In this document: piece by piece, positions 51,448 through 61,151 of the stretch
How positions within the stretch are numbered: position 1 is the stretch's first letter
Layout: each line of letters starts with the position of its first letter
Assembly (NCBI RefSeq): GCF_036271055.1
Contig: NZ_DATBBJ010000087.1
Location: 106,750-170,749, forward strand
Length of the DNA: 64,000 nucleotides
Direction of reading: 5' to 3'
Origin: Scandinavium sp036271055
GTDB taxonomy: Bacteria > Pseudomonadota > Gammaproteobacteria > Enterobacterales > Enterobacteriaceae
Notes under the pieces: generated by a model
What the model was told of the DNA's origin: nothing
Database searches by the model: none
The model's input: only the letters and a program-made list of their open reading frames with translations
Made by a program: the position numbers and the translations under genes

Positions 51448-54400
51448 ATGATCCCACAAATTTCTCAGGCACCCGGTGTCGTTCAACTGGTGCTGAATTT
51501 TTTGCAGGCACTGGAGCAACAAGGCTTTACCGGCGATACCGCCACCCGTTATGCCGACAGGCTAACGATGGCGACGGATAACAGTATTTATCAGCTTCTC
51601 CCCGATGCTGTTGTTTTCCCTCGTTCAACCGCCGACGTCGCATTGCTTTCACGCATTGCCGATGACGAGCGCTTCCGTTCATTAATCTTTACCCCACGCG
51701 GTGGCGGTACGGGCACCAACGGTCAGGCGTTGAACCAGGGCATCATTATTGATATGTCCCGCCACATGAATCGCATCATCGAAATTAACCCTGAAGAGGG
51801 CTGGGTGCGCGTGGAGGCGGGCGTTATCAAAGATCAGCTTAATGAATACCTGAAACCTTACGGCTATTTCTTTGCGCCCGAGCTTTCAACCAGTAATCGC
51901 GCGACGCTGGGCGGAATGATCAATACCGATGCATCCGGGCAAGGCTCGCTGGTGTACGGCAAGACCTCCGATCACGTTCTCGGCGTGCGTGCAGTGCTTC
52001 TCGGCGGCGACATTCTTGATACGCAGCCTGTGCCGGTGATGCTGGCGGAAACGCTGGCGAAAGAACAATCCGCGAGCGGGCGTATTTACCGCACAGTCTA
52101 CGAGCGCTGCAGAGAAAATCGTCAGCTCATCATCGACAAATTCCCCAAACTGAACCGTTTCCTGACCGGGTACGATCTGCGTCATGTGTTTAATGATGAG
52201 ATGACCGAGTTTGACCTGACCCGTGTGTTGACCGGGTCGGAAGGCACGCTGGCGTTCATTACCGAAGCGCGGCTGGACATTACGCGTTTGCCAAAAGTGC
52301 GCCGTCTGGTAAACGTGAAATACGACTCCTTTGACTCGGCGCTGCGTAATGCGCCGTTCATGGTCGATGCTCGCGCGTTGTCAGTGGAAACCGTTGATTC
52401 AAAAGTGCTGAATCTGGCGCGCGAAGATATCGTCTGGCACTCCGTTAACGAGCTCATCACTGACGTACCGGACAAAGAGATGCTCGGCCTGAATATTGTG
52501 GAGTTCGCTGGCGACGATGAAGCGCTTATTGAAAGCCAGGTGAGTGCGCTGTGTCATCGGCTTGATGCGCTGATTAGCGCAGGTGAGGGCGGCGTGATCG
52601 GCTGGGAGTTGTGTAACGAACTGGACGGCATCGAGCGTATTTATGCGATGCGTAAAAAAGCGGTTGGCCTGCTCGGCAATGCGAAAGGCGCCGCTAAGCC
52701 CATTCCCTTTGCGGAAGACACCTGCGTGCCACCGGAACATCTGGCGGATTATATCGTCGAATTTCGCGCGCTGCTGGATAGCCATGGCCTGAGTTACGGC
52801 ATGTTTGGTCACGTCGATGCGGGCGTGTTGCACGTTCGTCCGGCGCTGGACATGTGCGACCCGCAGCAGGAAATCTTAATGAAACAGATTTCCGATAAGG
52901 TGGTGGCACTAACGGCGAAATACGGCGGTCTGCTGTGGGGCGAGCACGGGAAAGGTTTCCGGGCGGAATACAGTCCGGCTTTCTTCGGTGAAACGTTATA
53001 TGGCGAACTGCGAAAAGTAAAAGCGGCGTTCGACCCAAATAACCGCCTCAATCCGGGGAAAATTTGTCCACCGGAAGGCGTTGATGCGCCAATGATGAAG
53101 GTCGACGCGGTGAAACGCGGCACTTTTGACCGACAAATCCCGATTGCCGTGCGCTCTTCCTGGCGTGGCGCGATGGAGTGTAACGGCAACGGTCTGTGCT
53201 TTAACTTCGACGCAAAAAGCCCAATGTGTCCGTCGATGAAAATCACCAGCAACCGCATGCACTCGCCGAAAGGCCGTGCCACGCTGGTGCGTGAATGGTT
53301 GCGTCTGCTTGCCGATCGCGGCGTTGATCCGTTGAAATTGGAAAAAGAGTTGCCCGGAAAACGCGCCAGTTTGCGTTCGCTGATTGAACGCACGCGCAAC
53401 AGCTGGCATGCCAATAAAGGCGAATACGATTTCTCTCACGAAGTGAAAGAGGCGATGTCCGGTTGTCTGGCGTGCAAGGCCTGCTCAACACAATGCCCGA
53501 TCAAAATCGATGTGCCAGAGTTCCGTTCGCGTTTCCTGCAGCTCTATCACACTCGTTATTTGCGTCCGCTGCGTGACCACGTGGTGGCGACAGTGGAAGG
53601 TTATGCGCCGCTGATGGCGCGCGCGCCGAAAACCTTCAACTTCTTTATTAGCCAGCCGTGGGTGAAAAGTCTGTCGAAAAAACACATCGGCATGATTGAC
53701 CTGCCGCTGTTGTCCACGCCGTCGCTTCAACAACAAATGGTCGGCCACCGCTCGGCGAATCTCACGCTTGAACAGCTGGAAGCGCTCAGTCCGGAACAGA
53801 AAGCGAAGATGGTGTTGGTGGTACAAGATCCGTTCACCAGTTACTACGATGCGCAGGTGGTGGCTGATTTTGTACGGCTGGTTGAACGTCTGGGCTACCA
53901 GCCGGTGGTTCTGCCGTTTTCGCCGAACGGCAAAGCGCAGCACATTAAAGGGTTCCTGGAACGCTTTGCGAAAACGGCACAGAAAACGGCAGATTTTCTG
54001 AATCGCGTCGCGCAACTGGATATGCCGATGGTCGGGGTCGACCCGGCGCTGGTGCTCTGTTATCGCGACGAATACAAGCAGACATTGGGCGAAAAACGCG
54101 GGGATTTCCAGGTGCAACTGGTGCATGAGTGGCTGCCGAAAGCGCTGGAAGATGCCGAAACGCAGGATGTCAGCGGCGAAGCCTGGTATTTGTTCGGTCA
54201 CTGTACGGAAGTCACTGCGCTGCCGATGGCCCCGAAACAATGGGCTGCTATTTTCGCGCGTTTTGGCGCAAAACTGGAAAGTGTTAGCGTCGGCTGCTGC
54301 GGCATGGCGGGAACCTACGGTCATGAGCTGAAGAACCATGCTAATTCACTCGGCATTTACGCATTGTCCTGGCAACAAGCGATGCAGCGCTTGCCGCGTA

Positions 54401-54504
54401 ATCGTTGTCTGGCGACGGGATATTCATGCCGAAGCCAGGTGAAACGAGTTGAGGGCAGTGGGGTACGTCATCCGTTGCAGGCTTTACTGGAGATAATGGG
54501 ATGA
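51448..54504 (+). CDS. ydiJ: FAD and Fe-S oxidoreductase YdiJ
   Basis: YdiJ is a large flavin-dependent D-2-hydroxyacid dehydrogenase. The 1018 residues equal the E. coli length. Order: an FAD-binding PCMH domain (about 45-280) with TPRGGGTGTNGQ, a C-terminal FAD-oxidase domain with HVDAGVLHVRP and GEHGKG, a ferredoxin-like segment with CLACKACSTQCP, and a cysteine-rich CCG-type domain ending in SVGCCGMAGTYGHE. D-2-hydroxyglutarate or D-lactate is the likely substrate class (family inference). It overlaps menI by four bases, as in E. coli. Confidence 0.94.
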   Translation: MIPQISQAPGVVQLVLNFLQALEQQGFTGDTATRYADRLTMATDNSIYQLLPDAVVFPRSTADVALLSRIADDERFRSLIFTPRGGGTGTNGQALNQGIIIDMSRHMNRIIEINPEEGWVRVEAGVIKDQLNEYLKPYGYFFAPELSTSNRATLGGMINTDASGQGSLVYGKTSDHVLGVRAVLLGGDILDTQPVPVMLAETLAKEQSASGRIYRTVYERCRENRQLIIDKFPKLNRFLTGYDLRHVFNDEMTEFDLTRVLTGSEGTLAFITEARLDITRLPKVRRLVNVKYDSFDSALRNAPFMVDARALSVETVDSKVLNLAREDIVWHSVNELITDVPDKEMLGLNIVEFAGDDEALIESQVSALCHRLDALISAGEGGVIGWELCNELDGIERIYAMRKKAVGLLGNAKGAAKPIPFAEDTCVPPEHLADYIVEFRALLDSHGLSYGMFGHVDAGVLHVRPALDMCDPQQEILMKQISDKVVALTAKYGGLLWGEHGKGFRAEYSPAFFGETLYGELRKVKAAFDPNNRLNPGKICPPEGVDAPMMKVDAVKRGTFDRQIPIAVRSSWRGAMECNGNGLCFNFDAKSPMCPSMKITSNRMHSPKGRATLVREWLRLLADRGVDPLKLEKELPGKRASLRSLIERTRNSWHANKGEYDFSHEVKEAMSGCLACKACSTQCPIKIDVPEFRSRFLQLYHTRYLRPLRDHVVATVEGYAPLMARAPKTFNFFISQPWVKSLSKKHIGMIDLPLLSTPSLQQQMVGHRSANLTLEQLEALSPEQKAKMVLVVQDPFTSYYDAQVVADFVRLVERLGYQPVVLPFSPNGKAQHIKGFLERFAKTAQKTADFLNRVAQLDMPMVGVDPALVLCYRDEYKQTLGEKRGDFQVQLVHEWLPKALEDAETQDVSGEAWYLFGHCTEVTALPMAPKQWAAIFARFGAKLESVSVGCCGMAGTYGHELKNHANSLGIYALSWQQAMQRLPRNRCLATGYSCRSQVKRVEGSGVRHPLQALLEIMG

Positions 54505-54911
54505 TCTGGAAACGTAACGCGACGCTGGACGCATTGAATGCAATGGGCGAAGGCAACATGGTCGGTTTGTTGGATATTCGTTTCGAACGACTGACAGACG
54601 ATGTGCTGGAAGCGACCATGCCGGTTGACAGCCGTACCCATCAACCGTTTGGTCTGCTGCACGGTGGCGCATCAGTGGTATTGGCCGAAACGTTGGGCTC
54701 GGTTGCCGGTTATTTGTGTACCGAAGGCAACGAGAAAGTCGTCGGTGTTGAGGTCAACGCCAATCATCTTCGTTCTGTAAGAGGAGGACGAGTGCGGGGC
54801 GTCTGTAAAGCCCTTCACGCGGGTCGCCGTCATCAAGTCTGGCAGATAGAGATTTTCGATGAGGAAGGCAAATTATGCTGCTCCTCGAGACTGACGACAG
54901 CGGTGGTTTAG
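54501..54911 (+). CDS. menI: 1,4-dihydroxy-2-naphthoyl-CoA thioesterase MenI
   Basis: MenI hydrolyses DHNA-CoA in menaquinone synthesis, supplying the quinone used in anaerobic nitrate respiration. The 136-residue hotdog-fold protein has the E. coli YdiI length and the motif HGGASVVLAE with His54 and the catalytic Glu63. The ATG overlaps the ydiJ stop (ATGA). A terminator follows. Confidence 0.96.
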   Translation: MIWKRNATLDALNAMGEGNMVGLLDIRFERLTDDVLEATMPVDSRTHQPFGLLHGGASVVLAETLGSVAGYLCTEGNEKVVGVEVNANHLRSVRGGRVRGVCKALHAGRRHQVWQIEIFDEEGKLCCSSRLTTAVV

Positions 54912-54933
54912 CACCGTTAAATAAGCGCGGGTG

Positions 54934-54960
54934 AAAAGCACCTCATTATGGTGCTTTTTG
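54934..54960 (+). terminator. Terminator of ydiJ-menI
   Basis: AAAAGCACC and GGTGCTTTTTG pair around TCATTAT, 23 bp after the menI stop. Confidence 0.88.
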
Positions 54961-55324
54961 TCTACTTTCGGACTAACGGGCGCGGCGTATTTCGTTGTTG
55001 GAATACCCCATCATCATCGTGATGATTACCAGCGCAAATCCCTAAGAAAGCTCCCGTTTTATTACTGAGCAGTTAAGGATAGCTTCAGATTAATTCACTA
55101 TCTTTTTACAGGCAGATGTTGCATTCTGACTGTTGCAGTTAATCTGCACGACGGATGTCGCTTTTGTCTCTACTTGAGCCGTTTTTTTCATTAGAGACCT
55201 TTGACGTTTGCGTTAAAACTGGCTTTTAACCGACGCGAAAATTCAAACGTATCGCCTAAAGATTGATGAAACCCTTCGTTTTTTCCTTATGCGTTACTGG
55301 TTCACATGTATACAGGAATTAACG
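54961..55324 (+). promoter_or_regulatory. Region upstream of lpxP
   Basis: This 364-bp stretch has no recognisable gene. It probably holds the lpxP promoter and a long leader, which would suit the cold induction known for lpxP. I see no operator that can be named. Confidence 0.35.
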
Positions 55325-56242
55325 ATGGCAAAAGCCTTCGACAAAACGCTGCTCCACCCTCGCAACTGGTTGACCTGGTTCGGTTTGGGTGTGCTTTGGC
55401 TGTTAGTCCAACTCCCTTATCCCTTGCTGTATATCATCGGTTCATCACTTGGCCGCGCGGCTCGCCCGTTTCTGAAAAGAAGAGAAAAAATAGCGTCAAG
55501 AAATTTAACCCTCTGCTTTCCTGACATGAGTGAAGAAGCAAAACAAAAATTAATCGAGCAAAACTTTGTTTCCCTCGGAATGGGATTAATCGAAACGGGC
55601 ATGGCCTGGTTCTGGAGCGATGCCCGGGTTAAAAAATGGTTTGACGTAGAAGGTTATGAAAATCTGACCAAAGCGCTGGAAGGAAATAAAGGCGTGATGG
55701 TGGTGGGCGTGCATTTCATGTCGCTGGAGCTCGGCGGCAGAACGATGGGATTATGCCGCCCAATGATGGCAACGTACCGTCCGCACAACAGCAAATTGAT
55801 GGAGTGGGTGCAGACCAAAGGTCGCCTTCGCTCCAATAAAGCGATGATCGACCGTCGTAATTTACGTGGTCTGGTCAGCGCTCTAAAATCTGGCGAAGCC
55901 GTCTGGTTTGCTCCCGATCAGGACTATGGCCCGAAAGGCAGCACCTTTGCGCCATTCTTCGCTGTTCCTCAGGCGGCGACGACCAACGGCACTTACGTGC
56001 TGTCGCGTCTTTCTGGTGCTGCGTTGCTGACGGTCACGATGGTGCGCAAAGCCAACCACCGAGGTTATAACCTTTACATCAGCGACGTCATGATGGATTA
56101 CCCGACGGACGACGAGTACCTGGCCGCGAGCTACATGAACAAAGTCATCGAAAGAGAGATCCTCCGCGCGCCAGAACAATACCTCTGGGTGCACCGCCGC
56201 TTCAAAACCCGCCCGCCGGGTGAGGCCTCGCTCTACAAATAG
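55325..56242 (+). CDS. lpxP: Lipid A palmitoleoyl/lauroyl acyltransferase LpxP
   Basis: An inner-membrane acyltransferase that adds the secondary acyl chain on the 2' side of lipid A; LpxP adds palmitoleate instead of laurate in the cold. The 305-residue protein has an N-terminal membrane helix (LTWFGLGVLWLLVQLPYPLL), the catalytic HX4E motif at His130-Glu135 in VHFMSLE, and long identity with E. coli LpxP (WVQTKGRLRSNKAMI, APDQDYGPKGS, FAPFFAV, HRRFKTRP). The start at 55325 follows AGGA. LpxL is the close alternative; the N-terminal LLHPRNWLTWFGLG favours LpxP. It is not at this position in E. coli. Confidence 0.88.
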   Translation: MAKAFDKTLLHPRNWLTWFGLGVLWLLVQLPYPLLYIIGSSLGRAARPFLKRREKIASRNLTLCFPDMSEEAKQKLIEQNFVSLGMGLIETGMAWFWSDARVKKWFDVEGYENLTKALEGNKGVMVVGVHFMSLELGGRTMGLCRPMMATYRPHNSKLMEWVQTKGRLRSNKAMIDRRNLRGLVSALKSGEAVWFAPDQDYGPKGSTFAPFFAVPQAATTNGTYVLSRLSGAALLTVTMVRKANHRGYNLYISDVMMDYPTDDEYLAASYMNKVIEREILRAPEQYLWVHRRFKTRPPGEASLYK

Positions 56243-56276
56243 TCATTCTGTTTTCCATCAAAGCCCTGTGCGCGTT

Positions 56277-56426
56277 TGGACTGCACCCCAAAAGTTGGAC
56301 ACCCAACTGAATAAGGTGCAGTTTTTTATGGCAAAACCAAAATATTCCTCTGAAACAAAACTGGCTGTCGTTAACGACTACCTTCCCGTAAAAGACAGAG
56401 AAGAAAGCACTGCTGAAGTGGCATAG
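56277..56426 (+). mobile_element. 5' remnant of an IS3-family (IS150-like) element
   Basis: TGGACTGCACCCC then AAAAGTTGGAC at 56277-56300 looks like the end of an IS150-group element. The start of its orfA follows at 56328 (MAKPKYSSETKLAVVNDYL) and stops at 56426 after 32 codons; the helix-turn-helix remainder is lost. The end also folds as CTGCACC with GGTGCAG around an inner AGTTGG/CCAACT stem followed by TTTTTT, so it may terminate lpxP transcription. Confidence 0.7.
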
Positions 56427-56484
56427 TAAATTTGGTTACCTGAACAAAGGTAATACGTTCACCTCAGAACAACAGCGGTGCTCC

Positions 56485-56760
56485 AATGACAAAGAAGAAA
56501 TTTCAGTCCTGAGAAAGCGCGAATCAGATCAGTGGATTGTCGACCAAAATTACACCGTCTCTGATGCTGCAAAAGCTCTGGACGTTGGTCTTTTCACGAT
56601 GACGAAATGGATCAAGCAACTGCGTGATGAGCGTCAGGAAAAAAGCTAAAAGTCTCGCCGACAACTGCTGAAAATATCGAAATGCGCGAGTTCAGAAAAA
56701 GATATAACCAATTAAAATATAAAAGGAAATTTTACTGCATCAGCAGTGTTCTTGATGTCA
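56485..56760 (+). pseudogene. Frameshifted IS911-like transposase orfA remnant
   Basis: From the ATG at 56485 the three frames together give MTKKKF, then ESDQWIVDQNYTVSDAAKAL and DVGLFTMTKWIKQLRDERQ, then SPTTAENIEMREFRK. This is the helix-turn-helix and leucine-zipper part of an IS911-type OrfA. At least two frameshifts and a stop interrupt it, and orfB is missing. Confidence 0.75.
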
Positions 56761-57203
56761 AACGCCCTGGGCAGTTCTTGAAAATCAGGACGCGTTATCC
56801 TGTGGCAACTTTAGACCATGTCTTCGGCTTCTTAACAGCATCTGCCACAATGTAATGCTGATCAAGTACAAGCTGGGAGGCTTTGAGGCGAATTCGGGCT
56901 AAAATTGCAACGGTTGTTATATTACTGAGAAAGTCTATTTTTGGCGTCAAAAGGTTTTGGCGTGCTAAGCTTATACTTATATATTGCGCTCTAGCGAAGC
57001 AAGTTCACTTTCGGATTAGACTAATTTATGCGTGAGCATTTCAAATGAATACGGTCCTTCCCCGTAAGATAATGATGATGGGTAATTGTGCTTTGCTAAG
57101 AAGCAAATGGACGAATAGTCTCACAACCAAGAATGAGTGGTGATTATTCTATGAGCGAAAGCTTGTAAATGATTTTGATTGAAAATTATTAAAGGAAATA
57201 GTA
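56761..57203. other. AT-rich gap between IS remnants and fimbrial operon
   Basis: About 440 bp with no gene that can be supported. The base composition is AT-rich. It should contain the fimbrial promoter; AT tracts near 57120-57200 are candidates. I looked for the paired inverted repeats of a fimS-type invertible switch and saw none. Confidence 0.4.
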
Positions 57204-57734
57204 ATGAAAAAGAACCTGATCACAGCTGTATTTGCAGCCGCCGCCGCATTATCTATGTCCCATGCTTTTGCATCTGCGGGCACTGTTAATTTCACCGGTG
57301 AAATACTGGATGCAGCGTGTGATGTTGATGTGGCGTCTAAGGATCAGACTGTAGTTCTGGGTACTTTCAATAAGTCTGAATTCGCTGCAGCAGGTGACAT
57401 CACCGCCGCAACTAAATTTAATATTGTTTTAAAGAATTGTCCAGACACCGTGAAAACAGCTGTTATTCGTTTCGATGGTACGCCAGAAACGACGAATAGC
57501 GATTTGCTGGCTATTGATAGTTCTGACGAAGATGCAGCAGCAGGCGTTGCTATTCATCTGATGACCGCAGATAAGGCAAGTCTACCATTGCACGGTAGCA
57601 ACAGCTATAGCTATAAGCTCAGTTCTACTGCTGCAAACACTCTGGATTTCTATGCGCAGTATCAGTCAACTGTCGCTGCTGTGACCGCAGGTACAGCTAA
57701 TGCTGTAGCGAACTTCTCAGTTGTGTACAACTAA
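57204..57734 (+). CDS. Major fimbrial subunit, FimA-like pilin
   Basis: The first gene of the chaperone-usher operon encodes the probable shaft pilin. The 176-residue precursor has a signal peptide (cut near SHAFA, then SAGTVNF). The mature N-terminus has an alternating hydrophobic donor strand, a disulfide pair (Cys in DAACDVDV and in KNCPDT), and the pilin ending with the penultimate Tyr (FSVVYN). A strong AAAGGAAA site precedes the ATG. It is more diverged from the three later pilins than two of them are from each other. Confidence 0.9.
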   Translation: MKKNLITAVFAAAAALSMSHAFASAGTVNFTGEILDAACDVDVASKDQTVVLGTFNKSEFAAAGDITAATKFNIVLKNCPDTVKTAVIRFDGTPETTNSDLLAIDSSDEDAAAGVAIHLMTADKASLPLHGSNSYSYKLSSTAANTLDFYAQYQSTVAAVTAGTANAVANFSVVYN

Positions 57735-57795
57735 TATTCTCTGTTGGAAATTGAAATGGGGTCGGAAACGATCCCATCTTTAATTGAGGTAAAAA

Positions 57796-58479
57796 ATGAA
57801 TTTTCTGAGTAAAACTTTAATTGCCTGTAGTCTAATGCTAACTGGAGTGTCTATTGCTAATGCCGGTGTGGTAATTGGTGGTACTCGCGTAATTTATGAT
57901 GGCAATAAAAAAGAAGCCTCTATCGGTGTAAATAATCCAGATACAATGCCGTATTTAGTGCAATCTTGGATTGAGACACAAAGTGGTGGCCCTGAGAAAG
58001 TTCCTTTTGTTATTACACCTCCGCTTTATCGTCTTGATCAGGGGCAGAAAAACGTTGAGCGTATTCTACTTACAGGGCCAGTACCACAAGATAAAGAAAG
58101 CCTTTATTGGTTAAACATCAAAGCAATTCCGTCATCGAGTAAAGCTCCAGGTGTCAATACATTACAAATCGCTATCAAAACGCGAATTAAACTTATTTAT
58201 CGACCTGCCGCCCTTAAAGGAGCTCGCCCGGAAGATCAGGCAGATAAATTGACTTGGCAAAAATCTGGAAACCAAATTCAGGTTAATAACCCTTCAAATT
58301 ACGTTATTAATTTTAATGAGATTAATGTCGGAGGCAAAAATATTGACGGCGTAACCTATGTTCTCCCAGGTTCTTCCGCGCGTTTTATGCTGCCTTTGGG
58401 TGTGACCGGTGGTTCTGTTGTATTTAAAGTTATCAATGATTACGGCGGGCCAGGAGAAGCGCATAAAAGCAACATTTGA
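57796..58479 (+). CDS. Periplasmic fimbrial chaperone
   Basis: A PapD/FimC-type chaperone that folds pilins by donating its G1 strand and delivers them to the usher. The 227-residue precursor has a signal peptide ending IANA, then GVVIGGTRVIYDG with the conserved Arg, and IKTRIKLIYRPAAL with the conserved Lys region. The short F1-G1 loop places it in the FGS class, which serves rigid adhesive pili. It lies 61 bp after the pilin gene and 34 bp before the usher. Confidence 0.93.
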   Translation: MNFLSKTLIACSLMLTGVSIANAGVVIGGTRVIYDGNKKEASIGVNNPDTMPYLVQSWIETQSGGPEKVPFVITPPLYRLDQGQKNVERILLTGPVPQDKESLYWLNIKAIPSSSKAPGVNTLQIAIKTRIKLIYRPAALKGARPEDQADKLTWQKSGNQIQVNNPSNYVINFNEINVGGKNIDGVTYVLPGSSARFMLPLGVTGGSVVFKVINDYGGPGEAHKSNI

Positions 58480-58513
58480 AACATAAAGGACAAAAGGCGT
58501 AGAGGGAAAAGGA

Positions 58514-61060
58514 ATGGTTGCAATAATAAGTGCTAAAAATAATAAGTTAAGACCAGCTAAGCTGGCGCTACTGGTTACGATCGCTCTAGGGGGCGTCGGT
58601 ACTAACGTCTACGCCCGTGATTTCTTTAACCCTGAACTGTTGGAAGTTGATAATCCGGGGGCTGGCAAGGCGGATTTGTCAGCCTATGAGGCCGGTTCGC
58701 AGGCACCAGGGATTTACCGTGTAGATATTGTTGTTGATGATCAAGTTGTCGAGTCTAGTGACATAGACTTTAAGCAGGTAGTGGGTGAAGGGGACGATGT
58801 AAAACTGCAACCTTGTTTAAGTGTTGAGCAACTCAAGCGCTGGGGTGTTAGAACTGAACTGTTCCCAGCGTTATCCGGGCAAGGTAATTGTGCCAATCTG
58901 GGGGCTATTCCAAAAGCGAGCGCAGATTTTCAATTTGGTGCGCAGCGTCTCGTGCTAAGTATTCCTCAGGCCGCTCTGTCACCCATGGCGCGTGGATATG
59001 TTCCCCCGGAACAGTGGGATGAAGGCATTAACGCGGCAATGCTGAATTACAGCTTAAGTGGTTCAAATCACCGCAGCCGGGGCAATGGCGATGGCGGCAC
59101 GGACAGCAGCCAGTATGCCAACCTGCGCCCAGGGATCAATGTTGGGCCATGGCGTTTACGTAATTACACCACCTGGAGTCGTGACAGTAACGGAACTGCC
59201 AAGTGGGATAACGTTTATACCTATATGCAGCGTGACATTATTCCGCTGAAAGCCCAGTTGACGACTGGTGATAGCACTGCACCCTCGGATGTGTTTGATA
59301 GTATGCCATTTCGTGGGGTTCAACTGGCCTCAGATGACGATATGTTACCTGACTCATTGAAAGGCTATGCGCCGGTAGTAAGGGGGATTGCTCGTACTAA
59401 TGCCCAAGTAGTAATTCGTCAGAATGGCTACCAGATTTATCAGAGCTTCGTATCGCCCGGTGCATTCGAAATTACGGATATGTATCCAACCGGCGGCGCG
59501 GGTGACTTGGATGTGACTGTCAAGGAGGCGGACGGTAGTGAGCAGCACTTTGTCGTGCCATTTGCCTCATTGCCGGTTTTGCAACGTGAAGGACGTCTTA
59601 AATATTCGGTGACGGGGGGGCAATATCGTTCTTATGACAGCAACGTTGAAAAAACGCCTTTTGCCCAGCTCACTGCAATTTACGGTCTTTCGCACGGCTT
59701 CACCCTGTACGGAGGTCTGCAGGAATCCAGTAAATATCAGTCTCTGGCAGCGGGAGTCGGTAAAAACATGGGGATTCTTGGGGCGTTTTCTGTGGACGCT
59801 ATCCAGGCGTGGTCCACGCCGAAAGATGGAGCTAAGATCGGTGGTCAATCTTGGCGTGCGCGTTTTAGCAAGAACTTTGAGCAAACAGGCACTAACTTCT
59901 CAATTGCAGGTTATCGCTATTCTACCAGCGGTTACTACAGTATGCAGGATGTCCTCGATTCCTATAGCGATAATGCCATCGTCCAGGATAGACGCCGTAA
60001 CCGTGCAGAACTGACCATGAGTCAGGCCTTAGGCAATAATTTAGGTTCAATTACATTGAGCGCGGTACGAGAAGATTACTGGAATTCCAATAAGACCATG
60101 GAATCCTATAGTGCCGGGTACAACGGCTCCTGGAGTGGAATCAATTATGGGGTTACCTATACCTATAGTAAAAACGGTTCCGATACCGGTTCTGGGCGTC
60201 AGACTTATTACGACAAAGACCAGCAGTTAGCCGTGAACGTGAGTATTCCACTAGAGAAATTTATGCCGAATACGTGGGCTAATTATGGCATGAGTGCAAG
60301 TAAAAGTAGTGGGACTACTCATCAGCTAGGCCTGAGTGGTTCATCATTGGAAAATAATGCGCTGAACTGGAATGTTCAGGAAGGTTACGGTACCGATGGC
60401 GTCGGTAATACCGGCAGCGCTAACGGGGATTATAGAGGCAGTTACGGTGAAGTTACCGCCGGATACGGTTATGACAAAAATAGTGAAACGCTGAATTATG
60501 GTCTGCAAGGCGGTGTTTTAGCCCATGCGGATGGCGTAACGCTCACGCAGCCGCTGGGGGAAACCAATGTCCTGATCAAAGCCCCTGGTGCCAAGGGGGT
60601 CAGTGTTCAGAACCAGAGCGGGGCTAAAACCGATTGGAGAGGCTATACCGCGGTTAGCAACTTGTCACCTTTCCGTAAGAATGATGTCGAGTTGCAAACC
60701 GACACGTTACCGAATGACGTGGAACTTGAACTCACCAACAAAACCATGATCCCAACCCGTGGGGCGATTGTGCGGGCAGATTATGTGGCGAATGTGGGAG
60801 GGCGCGTATTAATGACGTTAAATCAGGTTAATGGGCAGCAAGTACCGTTTGGCGCAATAGTTAGCGTTGAAGGTCAGGATAAATCCCAGGTATTTATAGT
60901 TGGTGATGCGGGCCAGGTTTATTTAACAGGTTTGAAAGCTACAGGGAAATTGATCGCGAAATGGGGCGAAAGCAAAAGTCAACAATGTATGTTGAATTAT
61001 ACGTTGCCTGAAAAAAACAATGAACATAGTATTTTAGTGTCCACTTATCAGTGTGATTGA
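58514..61060 (+). CDS. Outer-membrane fimbrial usher
   Basis: A FimD-type usher, the outer-membrane pore that orders and exports chaperone-pilin complexes. The 848-residue precursor has a signal peptide (cut after NVYA, then RDFFNPELLE), an N-terminal chaperone-binding domain, a 24-strand barrel with a plug domain in the middle, and two C-terminal domains ending in a Cys pair (QQCML and YQCD). Blocks such as DLDVTVKEADGS, YGLSHGFTLYGGLQ and VPFGAIVSVEG are typical. Confidence 0.95.
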   Translation: MVAIISAKNNKLRPAKLALLVTIALGGVGTNVYARDFFNPELLEVDNPGAGKADLSAYEAGSQAPGIYRVDIVVDDQVVESSDIDFKQVVGEGDDVKLQPCLSVEQLKRWGVRTELFPALSGQGNCANLGAIPKASADFQFGAQRLVLSIPQAALSPMARGYVPPEQWDEGINAAMLNYSLSGSNHRSRGNGDGGTDSSQYANLRPGINVGPWRLRNYTTWSRDSNGTAKWDNVYTYMQRDIIPLKAQLTTGDSTAPSDVFDSMPFRGVQLASDDDMLPDSLKGYAPVVRGIARTNAQVVIRQNGYQIYQSFVSPGAFEITDMYPTGGAGDLDVTVKEADGSEQHFVVPFASLPVLQREGRLKYSVTGGQYRSYDSNVEKTPFAQLTAIYGLSHGFTLYGGLQESSKYQSLAAGVGKNMGILGAFSVDAIQAWSTPKDGAKIGGQSWRARFSKNFEQTGTNFSIAGYRYSTSGYYSMQDVLDSYSDNAIVQDRRRNRAELTMSQALGNNLGSITLSAVREDYWNSNKTMESYSAGYNGSWSGINYGVTYTYSKNGSDTGSGRQTYYDKDQQLAVNVSIPLEKFMPNTWANYGMSASKSSGTTHQLGLSGSSLENNALNWNVQEGYGTDGVGNTGSANGDYRGSYGEVTAGYGYDKNSETLNYGLQGGVLAHADGVTLTQPLGETNVLIKAPGAKGVSVQNQSGAKTDWRGYTAVSNLSPFRKNDVELQTDTLPNDVELELTNKTMIPTRGAIVRADYVANVGGRVLMTLNQVNGQQVPFGAIVSVEGQDKSQVFIVGDAGQVYLTGLKATGKLIAKWGESKSQQCMLNYTLPEKNNEHSILVSTYQCD

Positions 61061-61151
61061 GTAACTTTTGCTATGAAATTTAATGGTTTTTTTATTGTTT
61101 ATCATTTTATTTTTTCGGTTGGTTTACTAATTTATTGCGTAGGTGTGGATT

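Noticed and set aside
55000..55075. Short hydrophobic minus-strand frame downstream of menI
   Set aside because: It has no proper start codon after the preceding stop and no ribosome-binding site.
56761..57203. Possible fim-type invertible promoter element
   Set aside because: No pair of inverted repeats of suitable length was seen and no recombinase gene lies in the window.
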